59,941 nucleotides of DNA from Paracoccaceae bacterium (GCA_947461435.1 CANHLE010000011.1:1-59941); one strand, 5' to 3'. Numbered from the stretch's first letter, positions 37,015 to 46,192 are shown. The notes: a model not told the origin generated them from the sequence alone. Numbers and translations are program-made.

Positions 37015-37870
37015 CCTTTTTCCGGTCCAACGTCAGCGCGTAAAGGCCCGCCCCTACGACAACAGCCGCGCCAAGGGCAACCTGAGGATCCAGAGTTTCA
37101 CCAAAGATCAACAGACCGATGATTGAGACAAAGACGATCTGAAGATAGGCAAAGGGTTGCACTACCGAGGCTTCGGCTGTCTGATAGGTCTTTTGCAAGC
37201 TCCAGTTCGACAAGATTGCGACACCGGTATAGGCCGCAAAGGCCGGAAGGTCGGCGGGATCGATGCTTTGCATATGGGGCAGGCCGACCATCGTCATCAA
37301 GACACCGCCAATGACCGCCGGCCAGAAAAACGCCGGAAAGTTCGCCTCGCCCTTGGTGGTCAGACGGGTGAGAACGGAATAAAGCGCAAACAACACAGCC
37401 GAGACCATGGGCACCAGCGCCGTCCACGAAAAAACGCCAACACCGGGGCGCAAGATGATGACCACACCCAGCATGCCAAGCCCAACCGCTGCCCAGCGCC
37501 GCCACGAAATGACTTCCCCCAAAATTGGACCGGACATCGCCACGATCAAAAGGGGACAGATGGCAAAGACGGCATGGCTTTCGATCAGGCCGATCAGGGT
37601 ATAGCCCTTTACGATAATGCAGATTTCCGCCACCAGCAGAACCGCGCGAAGGATATGGGCCGGCAAGCGCGACGAGGTGACCGACGCCCGAAACCCCTCG
37701 GGTCGGCGGGCCGCCCAAACGATGACAAAGGCCGAGAAAACCCAATACCGGATCGTGACCACCATCAAGGTGTTGTACGTATCGGCAAGATAGCGGGAAA
37801 ACCCATCTTGAACCGCAAAAAGCGCTACTGTTCCGATCATCAAAACAATGCCGCGTTGGGTTTGGGTCAT
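36998..37870 (-). CDS. EamA/DMT family transporter (tandem paralogue 1)
   Basis: A 290-residue multi-helix transporter, the first of the tandem pair. Helix landmarks include VALFAVQDGFSRYLADTYN and AVLFALYSVLTRLTTKGEA. ATG 37870 overlaps the mnmD stop in an ATGA arrangement and is listed. An in-frame ATG at 37879 would add three residues. Cotranscription with mnmD is likely. Function and substrate are unknown. Confidence 0.87.
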   Translation of the reverse strand: MTQTQRGIVLMIGTVALFAVQDGFSRYLADTYNTLMVVTIRYWVFSAFVIVWAARRPEGFRASVTSSRLPAHILRAVLLVAEICIIVKGYTLIGLIESHAVFAICPLLIVAMSGPILGEVISWRRWAAVGLGMLGVVIILRPGVGVFSWTALVPMVSAVLFALYSVLTRLTTKGEANFPAFFWPAVIGGVLMTMVGLPHMQSIDPADLPAFAAYTGVAILSNWSLQKTYQTAEASVVQPFAYLQIVFVSIIGLLIFGETLDPQVALGAAVVVGAGLYALTLDRKKDVALG

Positions 37871-38535
37871 GACAGGCATCCTACGCTCATGTGACGTTTG
37901 CGGCCGTGTCCGGTGCGCCGCTGCACGTCAAATCCAGCGGCGGACAGCGCGCGGCGAACATGCCCTGCGGCGGTATAGGTGGCAAAGGTGCCCTTCGGAA
38001 GGGTGTGACGGGCCACTTCGGCCATCATGTCATCAGACCACAATTCGGGGTTTTTGGCGGGGGAAAATCCGTCCAGAAACCACGCATCCGCGCGGCCATC
38101 CCATGGGGGCAAGGTGACCCGCGCATCGCCGATCACAACCTGAACCTGCACTGGGCCCAGGGTAAACCGTGTCTCACCCTTCGACCAAGCCTGCAAAAAC
38201 GGGCTGGCCACGGCAAGCGCAGACGGGAAATGGTCAAGTGCCCGGGAGATTTGCGGGGCCGTCAGGGGGAAGGCCTCAAAACTCGTGTAAAGGATGGGTC
38301 CGGGCATGGTTTCAGCGGCGATATAGGTGGCCAGCAGGTTCAAACCCGTGCCAAACCCCAGTTCAGCGATATGAAATCCCGGGCGCAGTCGGGCGGGCAG
38401 ATCATTACCTGCCAGAAACACATGGCGCGTTTCAGCAAGCCCGTCGTTCAAACTGAAATAGGGGTCGTCAAATCGGTCAGAGACAGGAATAACCCCATCT
38501 TTCCAAGTGATCCCGCCCTGTTCGATACCCGACAT
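37867..38535 (-). CDS. mnmD: tRNA 5-methylaminomethyl-2-thiouridine methyltransferase MnmD (stand-alone MnmC N-domain)
   Basis: A 222-residue SAM methyltransferase that converts nm5s2U34 to mnm5s2U34 in tRNA wobble positions. It starts with WKDGVIPVSDRFDDPYFSLNDGLAETRHVF, visible as FDDPYFSLNDGLAETRHVF, then HIAELGFGTGLNLLATY (SAM site) and DAWFLDGFSPAKNPELW. In E. coli this domain is fused to an FAD oxidoreductase. Here the oxidase is encoded separately and divergently at 38582. ATG 38535 has AAGGA upstream. Confidence 0.92.
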   Translation of the reverse strand: MSGIEQGGITWKDGVIPVSDRFDDPYFSLNDGLAETRHVFLAGNDLPARLRPGFHIAELGFGTGLNLLATYIAAETMPGPILYTSFEAFPLTAPQISRALDHFPSALAVASPFLQAWSKGETRFTLGPVQVQVVIGDARVTLPPWDGRADAWFLDGFSPAKNPELWSDDMMAEVARHTLPKGTFATYTAAGHVRRALSAAGFDVQRRTGHGRKRHMSVGCLS

Positions 38536-38581
38536 TTGTAATAGTCCTTTACGGCGCGGACCATGGGGAAGGCGGGCGGAA

Positions 38582-39658
38582 TTGACAAGGCCACATAGTG
38601 GAAAAGCCGACATCACTGTTCGCGGCGGAGGCATCTTTGGCCTGTCCGCAGCCTGGGCCTTGGTGCGCCGCGGAGCCAAAGTGCAGGTGGTTGAAACCCG
38701 GCATCTGGGCGCGGGGGCCTCCGGCGGGATTGTGGGGGCGCTGACACCGCATGTGCCAGAGGCATGGAACGAAAAGAAAGCGTTTCAGCTGGAGTCGTTG
38801 TTGTTGGCACCAGAGTGGTGGGCGAAGGTCGGTGAAGCCGCCCAGCGTGCGACGGGCTATGCACCGATCGGCCGGCTTCAAGCACTTGACGACGCGGCCG
38901 CCGTGGCCTTGGCGCAAGCCCGATCCGAAGGGGCAAGGGCGCTTTGGCAGAGCCGAGCGGAATGGTCCGTTGTGCCGTGTACCGGTGCACCTTGGGAACC
39001 GCTGAGCGCAACAGGCCACCTTGTTCATGACACGTTATCGGCCCGCATCACCCCCCGTCTTGCCTTGGATGCCTTGGCATCCGCCTTGCGTGCGCTGGGC
39101 GCGCAAATCATTCTGGGCGAGGGCGAGAATCAAGGCCTCGTTGTTTGGGCCAACGGTACAGACGGACTGGAGGCCCTGTCGGCGGATAAACAGCGCGACG
39201 TTGGCGGCGCCGTCAAAGGCCAAGCCGCCCTTTTAGCCTTTCAGGCCGACGGCCTGCCGCAAATCTATGCCGATGGTCTGCACATCGTTCCGCATGGTGC
39301 CGGTCTTGTGGCCATTGGGTCGACAAGTGAGCATAGTTGGTCTGACCCCAGCAGCACCGATGCCCTGCTGGACGCGCTGATCGCCCGGGCCCGGGCCGCC
39401 CTGCCCGCGCTGCACGATGCGCCCGTCGTGGAACGCTGGGCGGGCCTGCGCCCCCGGGCCGCCAGCCGCGCCCCCGTGGCCGGAGCGTGGCCAGATCGCC
39501 CGGATCACTTCATTCTGAACGGAGGATTCAAGATCGGCTTTGGCATGGCCCCGCTTCTGGCCGAGCGGATGGCAGATCTGATTCTGACAGGTCAAGCAAG
39601 TCTGCCCACGTCATTTTCGCCCGAGCAGGCACTGGCCAAGGCGAAAACGCGCCCTTAG
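38582..39658 (+). CDS. mnmC: FAD-dependent cmnm5s2U34 oxidoreductase (stand-alone MnmC C-domain)
   Basis: A 358-residue DAO-superfamily flavoprotein that removes the carboxymethyl group from cmnm5s2U34 to give nm5s2U34, the substrate of MnmD. The FAD loop is VRGGGIFGLSAAWALVRRG, later GASGGIVGALTPHV, with WAGLRPRAASRAPVAG and FILNGGFKIGFGMAPLLAE near the end. No in-frame ATG precedes the FAD motif. TTG 38582 is the best start, after GGAAGGCGGGCGGAA. The two MnmC activities are thus divergently transcribed with their starts only 46 bases apart. Confidence 0.85.
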   Translation: MTRPHSGKADITVRGGGIFGLSAAWALVRRGAKVQVVETRHLGAGASGGIVGALTPHVPEAWNEKKAFQLESLLLAPEWWAKVGEAAQRATGYAPIGRLQALDDAAAVALAQARSEGARALWQSRAEWSVVPCTGAPWEPLSATGHLVHDTLSARITPRLALDALASALRALGAQIILGEGENQGLVVWANGTDGLEALSADKQRDVGGAVKGQAALLAFQADGLPQIYADGLHIVPHGAGLVAIGSTSEHSWSDPSSTDALLDALIARARAALPALHDAPVVERWAGLRPRAASRAPVAGAWPDRPDHFILNGGFKIGFGMAPLLAERMADLILTGQASLPTSFSPEQALAKAKTRP

Positions 39659-39738
39659 GTCTAAACCGGGCATTCCCTTCCGCGCAGGTGGACTTCATAA
39701 GACCATTCCCGACAAGGCCTGCCCCCCGTCGTCCGATT

Positions 39739-40539
39739 TCAGACGCGGGTGTTGAAGAACTTGCCCGCCGGAGACACTGTGAAAATCTGGCACCCAGTCG
39801 CCGTGACACCAACTGAATGTTCAAACTGGGCTGAAAGGGACTTGTCGCGCGTCACGGCCGTCCAATCATCGCCCAGCACCTTTGTTTCCGGTCGGCCAAG
39901 ATTGACCATGGGTTCAATGGTAAAGAACATCCCCTCTTCCAGAACCTCCCCCGCGCCAACCCGGCCGTAATGCAAGACATTTGGCGGTGCGTGGAACACC
40001 CTGCCCAGACCGTGGCCACAAAAATCGCGGACCACCGACATGCGGTTCGCCTCGACATATGTTTGGATCGCCGCGCCGATATCGCCAAAGGTATTGCCGG
40101 GCTTGACAGCGGCTATGCCGCGCATCAGCGCCTCATGCGTGACTTCGACAAGCCGTTCTGCCTTACGGCTTGCGACCCCGGCCACATACATCCTGCTGGT
40201 ATCGCCATACCAGCCGTCCACAATGACCGTGACGTCGACGTTCAGAATGTCGCCATCGATCAGAATCTTGGCGCCCGGAATTCCGTGGCAGACAACATGA
40301 TTGACCGAAATACACGAGGCATGTTGATAGCCCTTGTAACCAATCGTGGCTGAGACGACACCGCGCCGCTCGATCTCTTCGCGGATGAAATCATCAATCG
40401 CTGCGGTCGTGACACCCGGCGCAACCAGAGCACAGACCTGATCCAAAATCTCAGCGGCGACGCGCCCTGCAGCGGCCATGCCGGCAAAATCTGCATCCTC
40501 ATAAATGCGGATTCCATCTCGGGTCACACGGGCGCGCAT
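39739..40539 (-). CDS. map: Methionine aminopeptidase type I
   Basis: A 266-residue pita-bread metalloenzyme that removes the initiator methionine. The metal ligands are in ILNVDVTVIVDGWYGDTSRM (two Asp), FCGHGLGRVFH (His), FFTIEPM (Glu) and SAQFEHSV (Glu). Length is typical. ATG 40539 (MRARVTRDGIRIYE) is family-like, but no good ribosome site precedes it. ATG 40563 is the alternative. It is divergent from the CinA-like gene, and their upstream regions nearly touch. Confidence 0.93.
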   Translation of the reverse strand: MRARVTRDGIRIYEDADFAGMAAAGRVAAEILDQVCALVAPGVTTAAIDDFIREEIERRGVVSATIGYKGYQHASCISVNHVVCHGIPGAKILIDGDILNVDVTVIVDGWYGDTSRMYVAGVASRKAERLVEVTHEALMRGIAAVKPGNTFGDIGAAIQTYVEANRMSVVRDFCGHGLGRVFHAPPNVLHYGRVGAGEVLEEGMFFTIEPMVNLGRPETKVLGDDWTAVTRDKSLSAQFEHSVGVTATGCQIFTVSPAGKFFNTRV

Positions 40540-40718
40540 GTCTTGCAAAGGTTTTCTCCACATTTTGGCCCATAAATAGGTCACGACTGCGGATTTGGCC
40601 AGAGGGACGCTTGTTGACCGATCCATGATGGCTGGCTTGTGATCGGAACCCTGTGATCGGGATCTTGCGCAACACCGCAAAATGGGCCCTTGTGCCAAGG
40701 CAAATCAAAGGGCTTCAC

Positions 40719-41441
40719 ATGAACAATCCTACCGCTGCAATGTTGGTCATCGGCGATGAGATCCTTTCGGGGCGCACTCGGGACAGCAATATGCATTTCC
40801 TTGCGGGCGTTCTGACCGAAAAGGGCATTCCACTGGCCGAAGTGCGCGTTGTGGCCGATGATCATCTGGCCATCGTAGCGGCTGTGCGGGCCCTGTCGGC
40901 CGGCTATACCCATGTGTTTACCTCGGGCGGTATTGGGCCGACACATGATGACATAACTGCAGATGCCATCGCGGCGGCTTTCGGCGTGCCAATCACCCAC
41001 CGCGCGGATGCCATGGCCCTGCTGGGCGCTCATTATGACTCTCGCGGTCTGCCCTTTAACGAGGCCCGCCAGCGTATGGCCCGAATTCCGGATGGGGCCT
41101 TTCTGATCGACAACCCGGTTTCTATCGCCCCCGGATTTACCCTGAACAACGTCAACGTCATGGCGGGGGTGCCGTCCATCTTTCAGGCGATGGTGGCTTC
41201 TGTCATGCCCAAACTGGTCGGCGGCCCGCCATTGCAAAGCCTAACCTTGCGGCTTTTACGGGGCGAGGGTGATATTGCCACCCGGTTTGCCGAGATCGCC
41301 TTGGACTTTGCCGATCTGTCTATGGGTTCCTACCCCTTCACCCAAGACGGGCGCTATGGCACCAATCTGGTTGTGCGCGGCACAGATCGCTCGCGGCTGG
41401 ATCTGGCCATGGCGGCGCTGACAGGGGCCTTTTCGGAATGA
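40719..41441 (+). CDS. Competence/damage-inducible CinA N-terminal-like molybdopterin-binding protein
   Basis: A 240-residue protein of the MoaB/Mog fold (CinA N-domain), without the C-terminal CinA amidase domain. Typical segments are MLVIGDEILSGRTRDSN, EVRVVADDHLAI, FTSGGIGPTHDDITADAIAAAF and the NNVNVMAGVPSIFQAM stretch. Stand-alone forms may hydrolyse ADP-ribose-like compounds, but this is not settled. Its stop overlaps the following GNAT start by ATGA. Confidence 0.9.
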   Translation: MNNPTAAMLVIGDEILSGRTRDSNMHFLAGVLTEKGIPLAEVRVVADDHLAIVAAVRALSAGYTHVFTSGGIGPTHDDITADAIAAAFGVPITHRADAMALLGAHYDSRGLPFNEARQRMARIPDGAFLIDNPVSIAPGFTLNNVNVMAGVPSIFQAMVASVMPKLVGGPPLQSLTLRLLRGEGDIATRFAEIALDFADLSMGSYPFTQDGRYGTNLVVRGTDRSRLDLAMAALTGAFSE

Positions 41442-42148
41442 CCGACCTTACCGCCCTGATGGAGGCCAGTTGGCCCCCGGCAGAACGAGTGGCGCTGGGC
41501 CCCTTTGTTCTACGCCGCGGTCTTGGCGGTGGACAAAGAGTATCCGCCGCCACGGTTCATGGGCCTTGGGTTCAGAGCGACGTGATCGGCGCGGCCTCTG
41601 CGATGCGGGAGATGGGACAGATACCCTTGTTCATGCTGTCACCGCGTGATGCCGATTTGGATCTGGCCTTGCAGGAATGGGGATACATGCCAAAGGATCC
41701 GGTGGTTGTACTTGCGGCACCTTGCAAGGACGTCGCCGGTGATGGCCCCGCCTACATGACCAGCTTTCCTCATTGGCCACCGATGTCGATTGCCCGCGTC
41801 TTGTGGGAAGATGGGCATATCGGGCCAGACCGGATTGCCATTATGGACCGAGCGCAAGGCCCCAAAACCGCGCTTTTGGGGCGCACCATCGATCGGGCAT
41901 CTGGCGTGGCCTTTGTGGCGATGTCAGGGGATGTGGCCTTCGTGCATGCACTTCATGTTGTTGCGTCTATGCGCCGACAGGGAGCGGCCCAGAACCTGAT
42001 GCGCGCGGCTGCCCTCTGGGCGGGCGAGCAGGGCGCAACCACGCTTGCCTTGGCCGTAACGACGGCGAATGAGGCGGCGCTTGCCTTGTACACTTCCTTG
42101 GGGATGCGATCTGTGGAACACTACCACTATCGCGTGTGGGCTGAGTAA
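41438..42148 (+). CDS. GNAT family N-acetyltransferase
   Basis: A 236-residue acetyltransferase. The conserved GNAT part is C-terminal: AFVHALHVVASMRRQGAAQNLMRAAALWA contains the acetyl-CoA pyrophosphate loop (RRQGAA), and VTTANEAALALYTSLGMRSVEHYHYR is motif B. The N-terminal half is less conserved (ASWPPAERVALGPFVLRRG). Substrate unknown. Translationally coupled to the CinA-like gene. Confidence 0.87.
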   Translation: MTDLTALMEASWPPAERVALGPFVLRRGLGGGQRVSAATVHGPWVQSDVIGAASAMREMGQIPLFMLSPRDADLDLALQEWGYMPKDPVVVLAAPCKDVAGDGPAYMTSFPHWPPMSIARVLWEDGHIGPDRIAIMDRAQGPKTALLGRTIDRASGVAFVAMSGDVAFVHALHVVASMRRQGAAQNLMRAAALWAGEQGATTLALAVTTANEAALALYTSLGMRSVEHYHYRVWAE

Positions 42149-42160
42149 GGTGGTGTAAAG

Positions 42161-43144
42161 GTGAACGGCAAAGGTTTCATTCCTGCGACTGTGATGGTCT
42201 GTGCAGGTTTGTCCCATGGGATCGCCGCCGCACAGTCCTTGCCCGACGGCGCAATCGTGACCTTTCAACAAACCGTTGCCGATGGTCAAAGTCGTATCGC
42301 CCTAGGCCCATGGCGCGCCGATACGGGGCTGCCGTTTGATCTGGTGCAGGGCACAGTGACAACCGAAAGCTGGCAAGTACCTGATCCCTCCATCAGCACT
42401 CAACAGCTTTTGGCACTCATGCAATCGCAGATTCAAGCCGATGGCTTTGATGCGATCTTCTCTTGCGCGGCCGCTGATTGCGGCGGCTTTGACTTCCGCT
42501 TTGCAATACCGATCCTGCCAGAACCGCAGATGCATGTGGATCTGGGGGATTTTCGCTATTTGGCCGCGCGAAAACCGGGGAACGAAGGACCCGAGTTCCT
42601 TCTGCTTTTGATCAGCCGTGGCCCGGGGTTGGTCTATGTGCAGCGCACAAAGATTTTGCCCCCAAGCCAAAAGGATGCAACGGCCAAGGCACCGCCCCAA
42701 GACCCTGCCGCCGGCGCAGAAGCGGCACCCCAAACCGCCGCAGTGACCGGCCCCGGCCTGACGGCGCAATCCGTTGTGGCTGACCTTCTGAAAGATGGCG
42801 CGGTCGCGTTGGATGATTTGGTCTTCGCCCCCGGCGCCGCGCGATTGGTGGCGGGCGACTATGCCAGCTTGAAAGATCTGGGTGAATGGCTTTTGGCCAA
42901 CCCCTCAATAACAATTGCTTTTGTCGGCCATACAGATGCCACAGGGGGGCTGGACGGCAACATCGCACTGTCCAAACGCCGCGCCGAATCTGTACGGGCT
43001 TTTCTGCTGGACCTGTTCAAACTTCCGGCAGGGCAAGTGGCGGCCGAAGGAATGGGATATCTTGCGCCCCGGGCGCCAAATGACACGCCCGAAGGGCAGG
43101 CCAAAAACAGACGCGTCGAGGTCATTGTAACCTCGACGCCTTGA
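42161..43144 (+). CDS. OmpA-domain envelope protein with DUF4892-like N-terminal region
   Basis: A 327-residue exported protein. The GTG start at 42161 gives a normal signal peptide (MNGKGFIPATVMVCAGLSHGIAAA). Residues about 25-165 contain GFDAIFSCAAADCGGFDFRFAI and resemble DUF4892, after which an Ala/Pro-rich linker leads to a C-terminal OmpA peptidoglycan-binding domain (VGHTDATGGLDGNIALSKRRAESVRAFL, seen as SKRRAESVRAFL, then NRRVEVIV). It probably anchors to peptidoglycan in the periplasm. It converges on the LysR gene. Confidence 0.85.
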   Translation: MNGKGFIPATVMVCAGLSHGIAAAQSLPDGAIVTFQQTVADGQSRIALGPWRADTGLPFDLVQGTVTTESWQVPDPSISTQQLLALMQSQIQADGFDAIFSCAAADCGGFDFRFAIPILPEPQMHVDLGDFRYLAARKPGNEGPEFLLLLISRGPGLVYVQRTKILPPSQKDATAKAPPQDPAAGAEAAPQTAAVTGPGLTAQSVVADLLKDGAVALDDLVFAPGAARLVAGDYASLKDLGEWLLANPSITIAFVGHTDATGGLDGNIALSKRRAESVRAFLLDLFKLPAGQVAAEGMGYLAPRAPNDTPEGQAKNRRVEVIVTSTP

Positions 43145-43181
43145 AGATTTATCAATTCGGGATGGTGCCATCCGGGACCAA

Positions 43182-44087
43182 TCACCAGTTGTCGGGGCCC
43201 TTGTCGGCAAAGCGGCGTGCCAGAAAATCGATGAAAGCGCGCACCTTTGGCTGGGTAAAGCGGCCCGGAGGATAGACCGCATAGATACCTTGCACTTCCG
43301 TTGGAAGACCTGGAATAGCCTCTTCCACCTGACCGGACTTCATCGCATCGGCATAAAGAAAAGATGGCAAGAACGCGATCCCAAGTCCGGACACGGCGGC
43401 GTTCAGCAGGGATTGACCATCGTTGACGGTCAGCCAGCCATTGGACCGCACTTGACGCTTTTCGCCCGAGGGGGCGGCTACTTTCCAAACGTTGCCGTTG
43501 GCCTGATTGGAATAGTGCAGCAGTTTGTGTTCGTTCAAATCGTCAATCTTCAAAGGGCGACCGTAGCGCTGGAAATAACTGGGCGAAGCGATCATGCGCT
43601 TGGCCGTATCCGTTAACTTGCGCGCCCGAAGTGACGAATCTTCCAATTCGCCCACCCGGATGGCCATATCGAACCCTTCCGAGATCAATTCGACATAGCG
43701 GTTGTTCAAGACCATGTTCACCGTAATGTCTGGGTATTCCAGTAGGAACTCCCCCAAGATCGGTGACAGCAGGTTCACGCCAAAATCTGTCGCAACCGAG
43801 ATGCGCAGCAGACCCGAAGGAGCAGATTGCATTGAGGTCACCAATGCGTCGGCTTCACCGGCATCATTCAACACACGACGGGCGCGGTCATAATAGGCAA
43901 GGCCAATCTCTGTGGGCGAGACGCGGCGCGTGGTGCGGTTCAAAAGGCGCGCCCCCAGCCGTGCTTCGAGGGCAGAGACATGCTTTGAAACGGCGGATTT
44001 CGAGATCCCCATCTTCTTGGCCGCATCGGTAAAGCCGCCTTGGTCCACGACGGTGGCAAAGGCTTCCATTTCAGTCAAACGATCCAT
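43182..44087 (-). CDS. LysR family transcriptional regulator
   Basis: A 301-residue regulator with an N-terminal winged helix-turn-helix (GGFTDAAKKMGISKSAVSKHVSALEARLGARLLNRTTRR, core SKSAVSKHVSALEARLG) and a C-terminal LysR substrate domain. The CrgA-like subgroup is suggested by PSGLLRISVATDFG. ATG 44087 (MDRLTEMEAF) is the family start. The target cannot be read: no divergent metabolic gene lies next to it, as the upstream 200 bases (44088-44287) lead to an operon on the same strand. Confidence 0.92.
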   Translation of the reverse strand: MDRLTEMEAFATVVDQGGFTDAAKKMGISKSAVSKHVSALEARLGARLLNRTTRRVSPTEIGLAYYDRARRVLNDAGEADALVTSMQSAPSGLLRISVATDFGVNLLSPILGEFLLEYPDITVNMVLNNRYVELISEGFDMAIRVGELEDSSLRARKLTDTAKRMIASPSYFQRYGRPLKIDDLNEHKLLHYSNQANGNVWKVAAPSGEKRQVRSNGWLTVNDGQSLLNAAVSGLGIAFLPSFLYADAMKSGQVEEAIPGLPTEVQGIYAVYPPGRFTQPKVRAFIDFLARRFADKGPDNW

Positions 44088-44287
44088 TTGTTTCCCCAAA
44101 CAGGCAGCGAGGGCAGATTTGACCTTATTGACCCTCAATTCAGGCGATATCGGGGCGAATACGCGACCTATCCGGGGTTTAATGGCGGATCGTTCATGGC
44201 ACAGAAACGGAATAGAGGAACAAATCCCCTTATTTCATTGGGGATTTTGCCGTTTCCCGCGCAAACAGTCTGAAACTTTTCTTTGAA

Positions 44288-44662
44288 TTAGTTAACGGTT
44301 TCCAAACAATGGCGTCGAAAGGCGCGTTTGAGCATGTCCAACTCTTGGCGCAGCAAATCAACCTCGGCGCGCATATCATCTTCCATCGCAACGCCCGTGA
44401 TCACCGTGAAATGTGCCATCGGTTCGGTCGTGCCCAATTCGCGGATCAAATAGGTTTGCACGCCTTCAGACAAATGCTCGGCAGCGATCGGCACCCGCAC
44501 GGCCCATTCTCCCGGTCGATCGGGGATTGGGGTTTGCGTGACGCCGGCCAAGATCTGGCCCTCCAGCAGCACCTCGATCGCGGGCGCGCCCTGCCCGCCG
44601 CGCAAGACACCTTCCCAGACGCCAGCACGTATACGGGTTTTGGTCAATTTGGTTTCGGACAT
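44288..44662 (-). CDS. Hypothetical protein, cotranscribed with DUF6478 gene
   Basis: A 124-residue protein that I do not recognise. It looks like a small beta-sandwich (RIRAGVWEGVLRG, VLLEGQILAGVTQTPIPDRPGEWAVRVPI) followed by a C-terminal helix with heptads (MRAEVDLLRQELDMLKRAF). ATG 44662 has GAGG six bases upstream, and it lies eight bases after the DUF6478 stop, so the two probably act together. No signal peptide. Confidence 0.75.
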   Translation of the reverse strand: MSETKLTKTRIRAGVWEGVLRGGQGAPAIEVLLEGQILAGVTQTPIPDRPGEWAVRVPIAAEHLSEGVQTYLIRELGTTEPMAHFTVITGVAMEDDMRAEVDLLRQELDMLKRAFRRHCLETVN

Positions 44663-44670
44663 GGCCAGCC

Positions 44671-45432
44671 TCAAAGTTCAGCGCGCGGACGGCGCGTGAT
44701 GGTGACGTCACGCAGGATGATCTGATTCATTTCTGGGCCTTCGAAAATCAGATCGACCCACAACTTTTCAACCCGTTTTTCGTTGATCTTCGTATAGGCA
44801 AGATCAAATTCGACCGCGCATTCTTCGGCGTTCAAGGGCAGTTCTCGAACGATCTGTTCCACATTCGGACCGTGTTTTATGTTCAACCGGGCGAAGATTT
44901 CGAGCGGCTTTTCCATTTCCACAATCACATCCAGTTTGATCAAGTGGCGCAGTCGCAACCCGCGGGCGGCCTCTTCAGGCATGTCCAGAACCAAGGACAG
45001 AAACGATCCATCAAACCGGAACACATCCATGCGTAGGCCAAAGGGCGCAATATCGGCCTCGCGGGAATTGCGGATCTGCCGCACGGTCAGTTCCGACCGT
45101 CGGCAATCATGAAAGACGGTTGCGCCCGTACAAACCTGCGCCCGGGGCTGAACCGAGGCCATGCCGGGCAGCGGGATTTGGCCTTTCCATAGATCGGGGC
45201 GCCAGGACCAATCGGTTCCAAGGGGTTTGCGGATGACATTGGATCCGATTACGGGCAGGGCCAGCCGATGTTCTGCCTCGTGGATCACGCGGTCAAGGTT
45301 CCGGCGAAGCGCGCGCGCCGACGAACGCATGCCCCGCAATTCATCCAGATCTGCGGCCGGCGCGGTTTCGGCCATCTCTTGCCAGTATCGCAGGCTTCGC
45401 CGCTTTAGGACCTTTTCGAGCAATCGCTTCAT
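44671..45432 (-). CDS. DUF6478 family protein
   Basis: A 253-residue cytoplasmic protein typical of Rhodobacteraceae. A basic amphipathic N-terminus (MKRLLEKVLKRRSLRYWQEM) with a charged helix is followed by a beta-rich region (LGTDWSWRPDLWKGQIPLPG, VTIMRRP-like end TITRRPRAEL). Function unknown. The 140 bases upstream are AT-rich for this genome and probably hold its promoter. A carbohydrate or lipid-binding role is only a guess from the fold-like pattern. Confidence 0.7.
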   Translation of the reverse strand: MKRLLEKVLKRRSLRYWQEMAETAPAADLDELRGMRSSARALRRNLDRVIHEAEHRLALPVIGSNVIRKPLGTDWSWRPDLWKGQIPLPGMASVQPRAQVCTGATVFHDCRRSELTVRQIRNSREADIAPFGLRMDVFRFDGSFLSLVLDMPEEAARGLRLRHLIKLDVIVEMEKPLEIFARLNIKHGPNVEQIVRELPLNAEECAVEFDLAYTKINEKRVEKLWVDLIFEGPEMNQIILRDVTITRRPRAEL

Positions 45433-45574
45433 TCTAAAATCATCTCGTGAACGACGTATTGTTTCATTCTGCTTAACAATACAGGAATCAACCCTTTATT
45501 GTCGTATAATCGTTAATAGGCTACCCCAAGTTGAAGCATCTTGCGAAAAACGCTTCGCGGCGACGGGCGGGCGA

Positions 45575-46192
45575 CTAGCTGGCCGGGTTGGCTGCGTGCA
45601 AAGCGGCCAATGTCGCGTCAAGGATCTCTCGACTGGCCTCGGGGGTCAAAGGCACTTCAACGGTACCTCCGGCCGAAACCGTCAGCACCCTGCCGCGCAT
45701 GCCTGTGATGGCACGCCAATAGGTGCCGACCGTCTGATCTGACAAAAGCATCAAGAAATCTTCGCCAGCCATCACGGCCCGATTGACCGTGACATCAGAT
45801 GGGTTGCCGCTGCGCGACAAGGTTGCGCGACCATCGGCTGAGGTAAAGAACGCCGCCAATGTCTCGCCGCCGGCTGCCATGACAGCAGCGGACCCCGGCA
45901 CGCCGACCGTCACCGTCACAAGGGCGGCCGTGGCTTTGCTTGTTGCGCGGCATCGCCCGATCAAAACGACGGCAGACTCGCCTGTTTGAGTGGCCGTTTG
46001 AGGATCAATACAATACCCGGAGGGCGCCGCAACAGTCAGGCTGCCATCGAACAGCGCGATCGTCGTGGGGCCACTGCCCGGCAACGACAGCTGACAGGCC
46101 GCCAATGCAAATGCCAACGGCAAGAAAAGGCCGGCTCTTTTTACGAAAAGACCTAAGAGGGGGCGCAAAAGGAAAGAAGCTTTACTGGTCAC
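45575..46192 (-). CDS. Predicted lipoprotein, unknown function
   Basis: A 205-residue predicted lipoprotein. The hydrophobic signal ends LPLAFALAACQLSLPG, with the lipobox cysteine at residue 33 for a GTG start at 46192. An in-frame ATG at 46237 would put it at 48 and a TTG at 46168 at 25. The mature part is beta-rich with two further cysteines (SGYCIDPQ, VLIGRCRA) that may form a disulfide. Divergent from accD. Not recognised. Confidence 0.72.
   Translation of the reverse strand: MTSKASFLLRPLLGLFVKRAGLFLPLAFALAACQLSLPGSGPTTIALFDGSLTVAAPSGYCIDPQTATQTGESAVVLIGRCRATSKATAALVTVTVGVPGSAAVMAAGGETLAAFFTSADGRATLSRSGNPSDVTVNRAVMAGEDFLMLLSDQTVGTYWRAITGMRGRVLTVSAGGTVEVPLTPEASREILDATLAALHAANPAS

Noticed and set aside
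43155-43175. GGATGGTGCCATCC repeat between the OmpA-domain and LysR genes as a terminator
   Set aside because: Stem is only five pairs around four bases, with no T tract.
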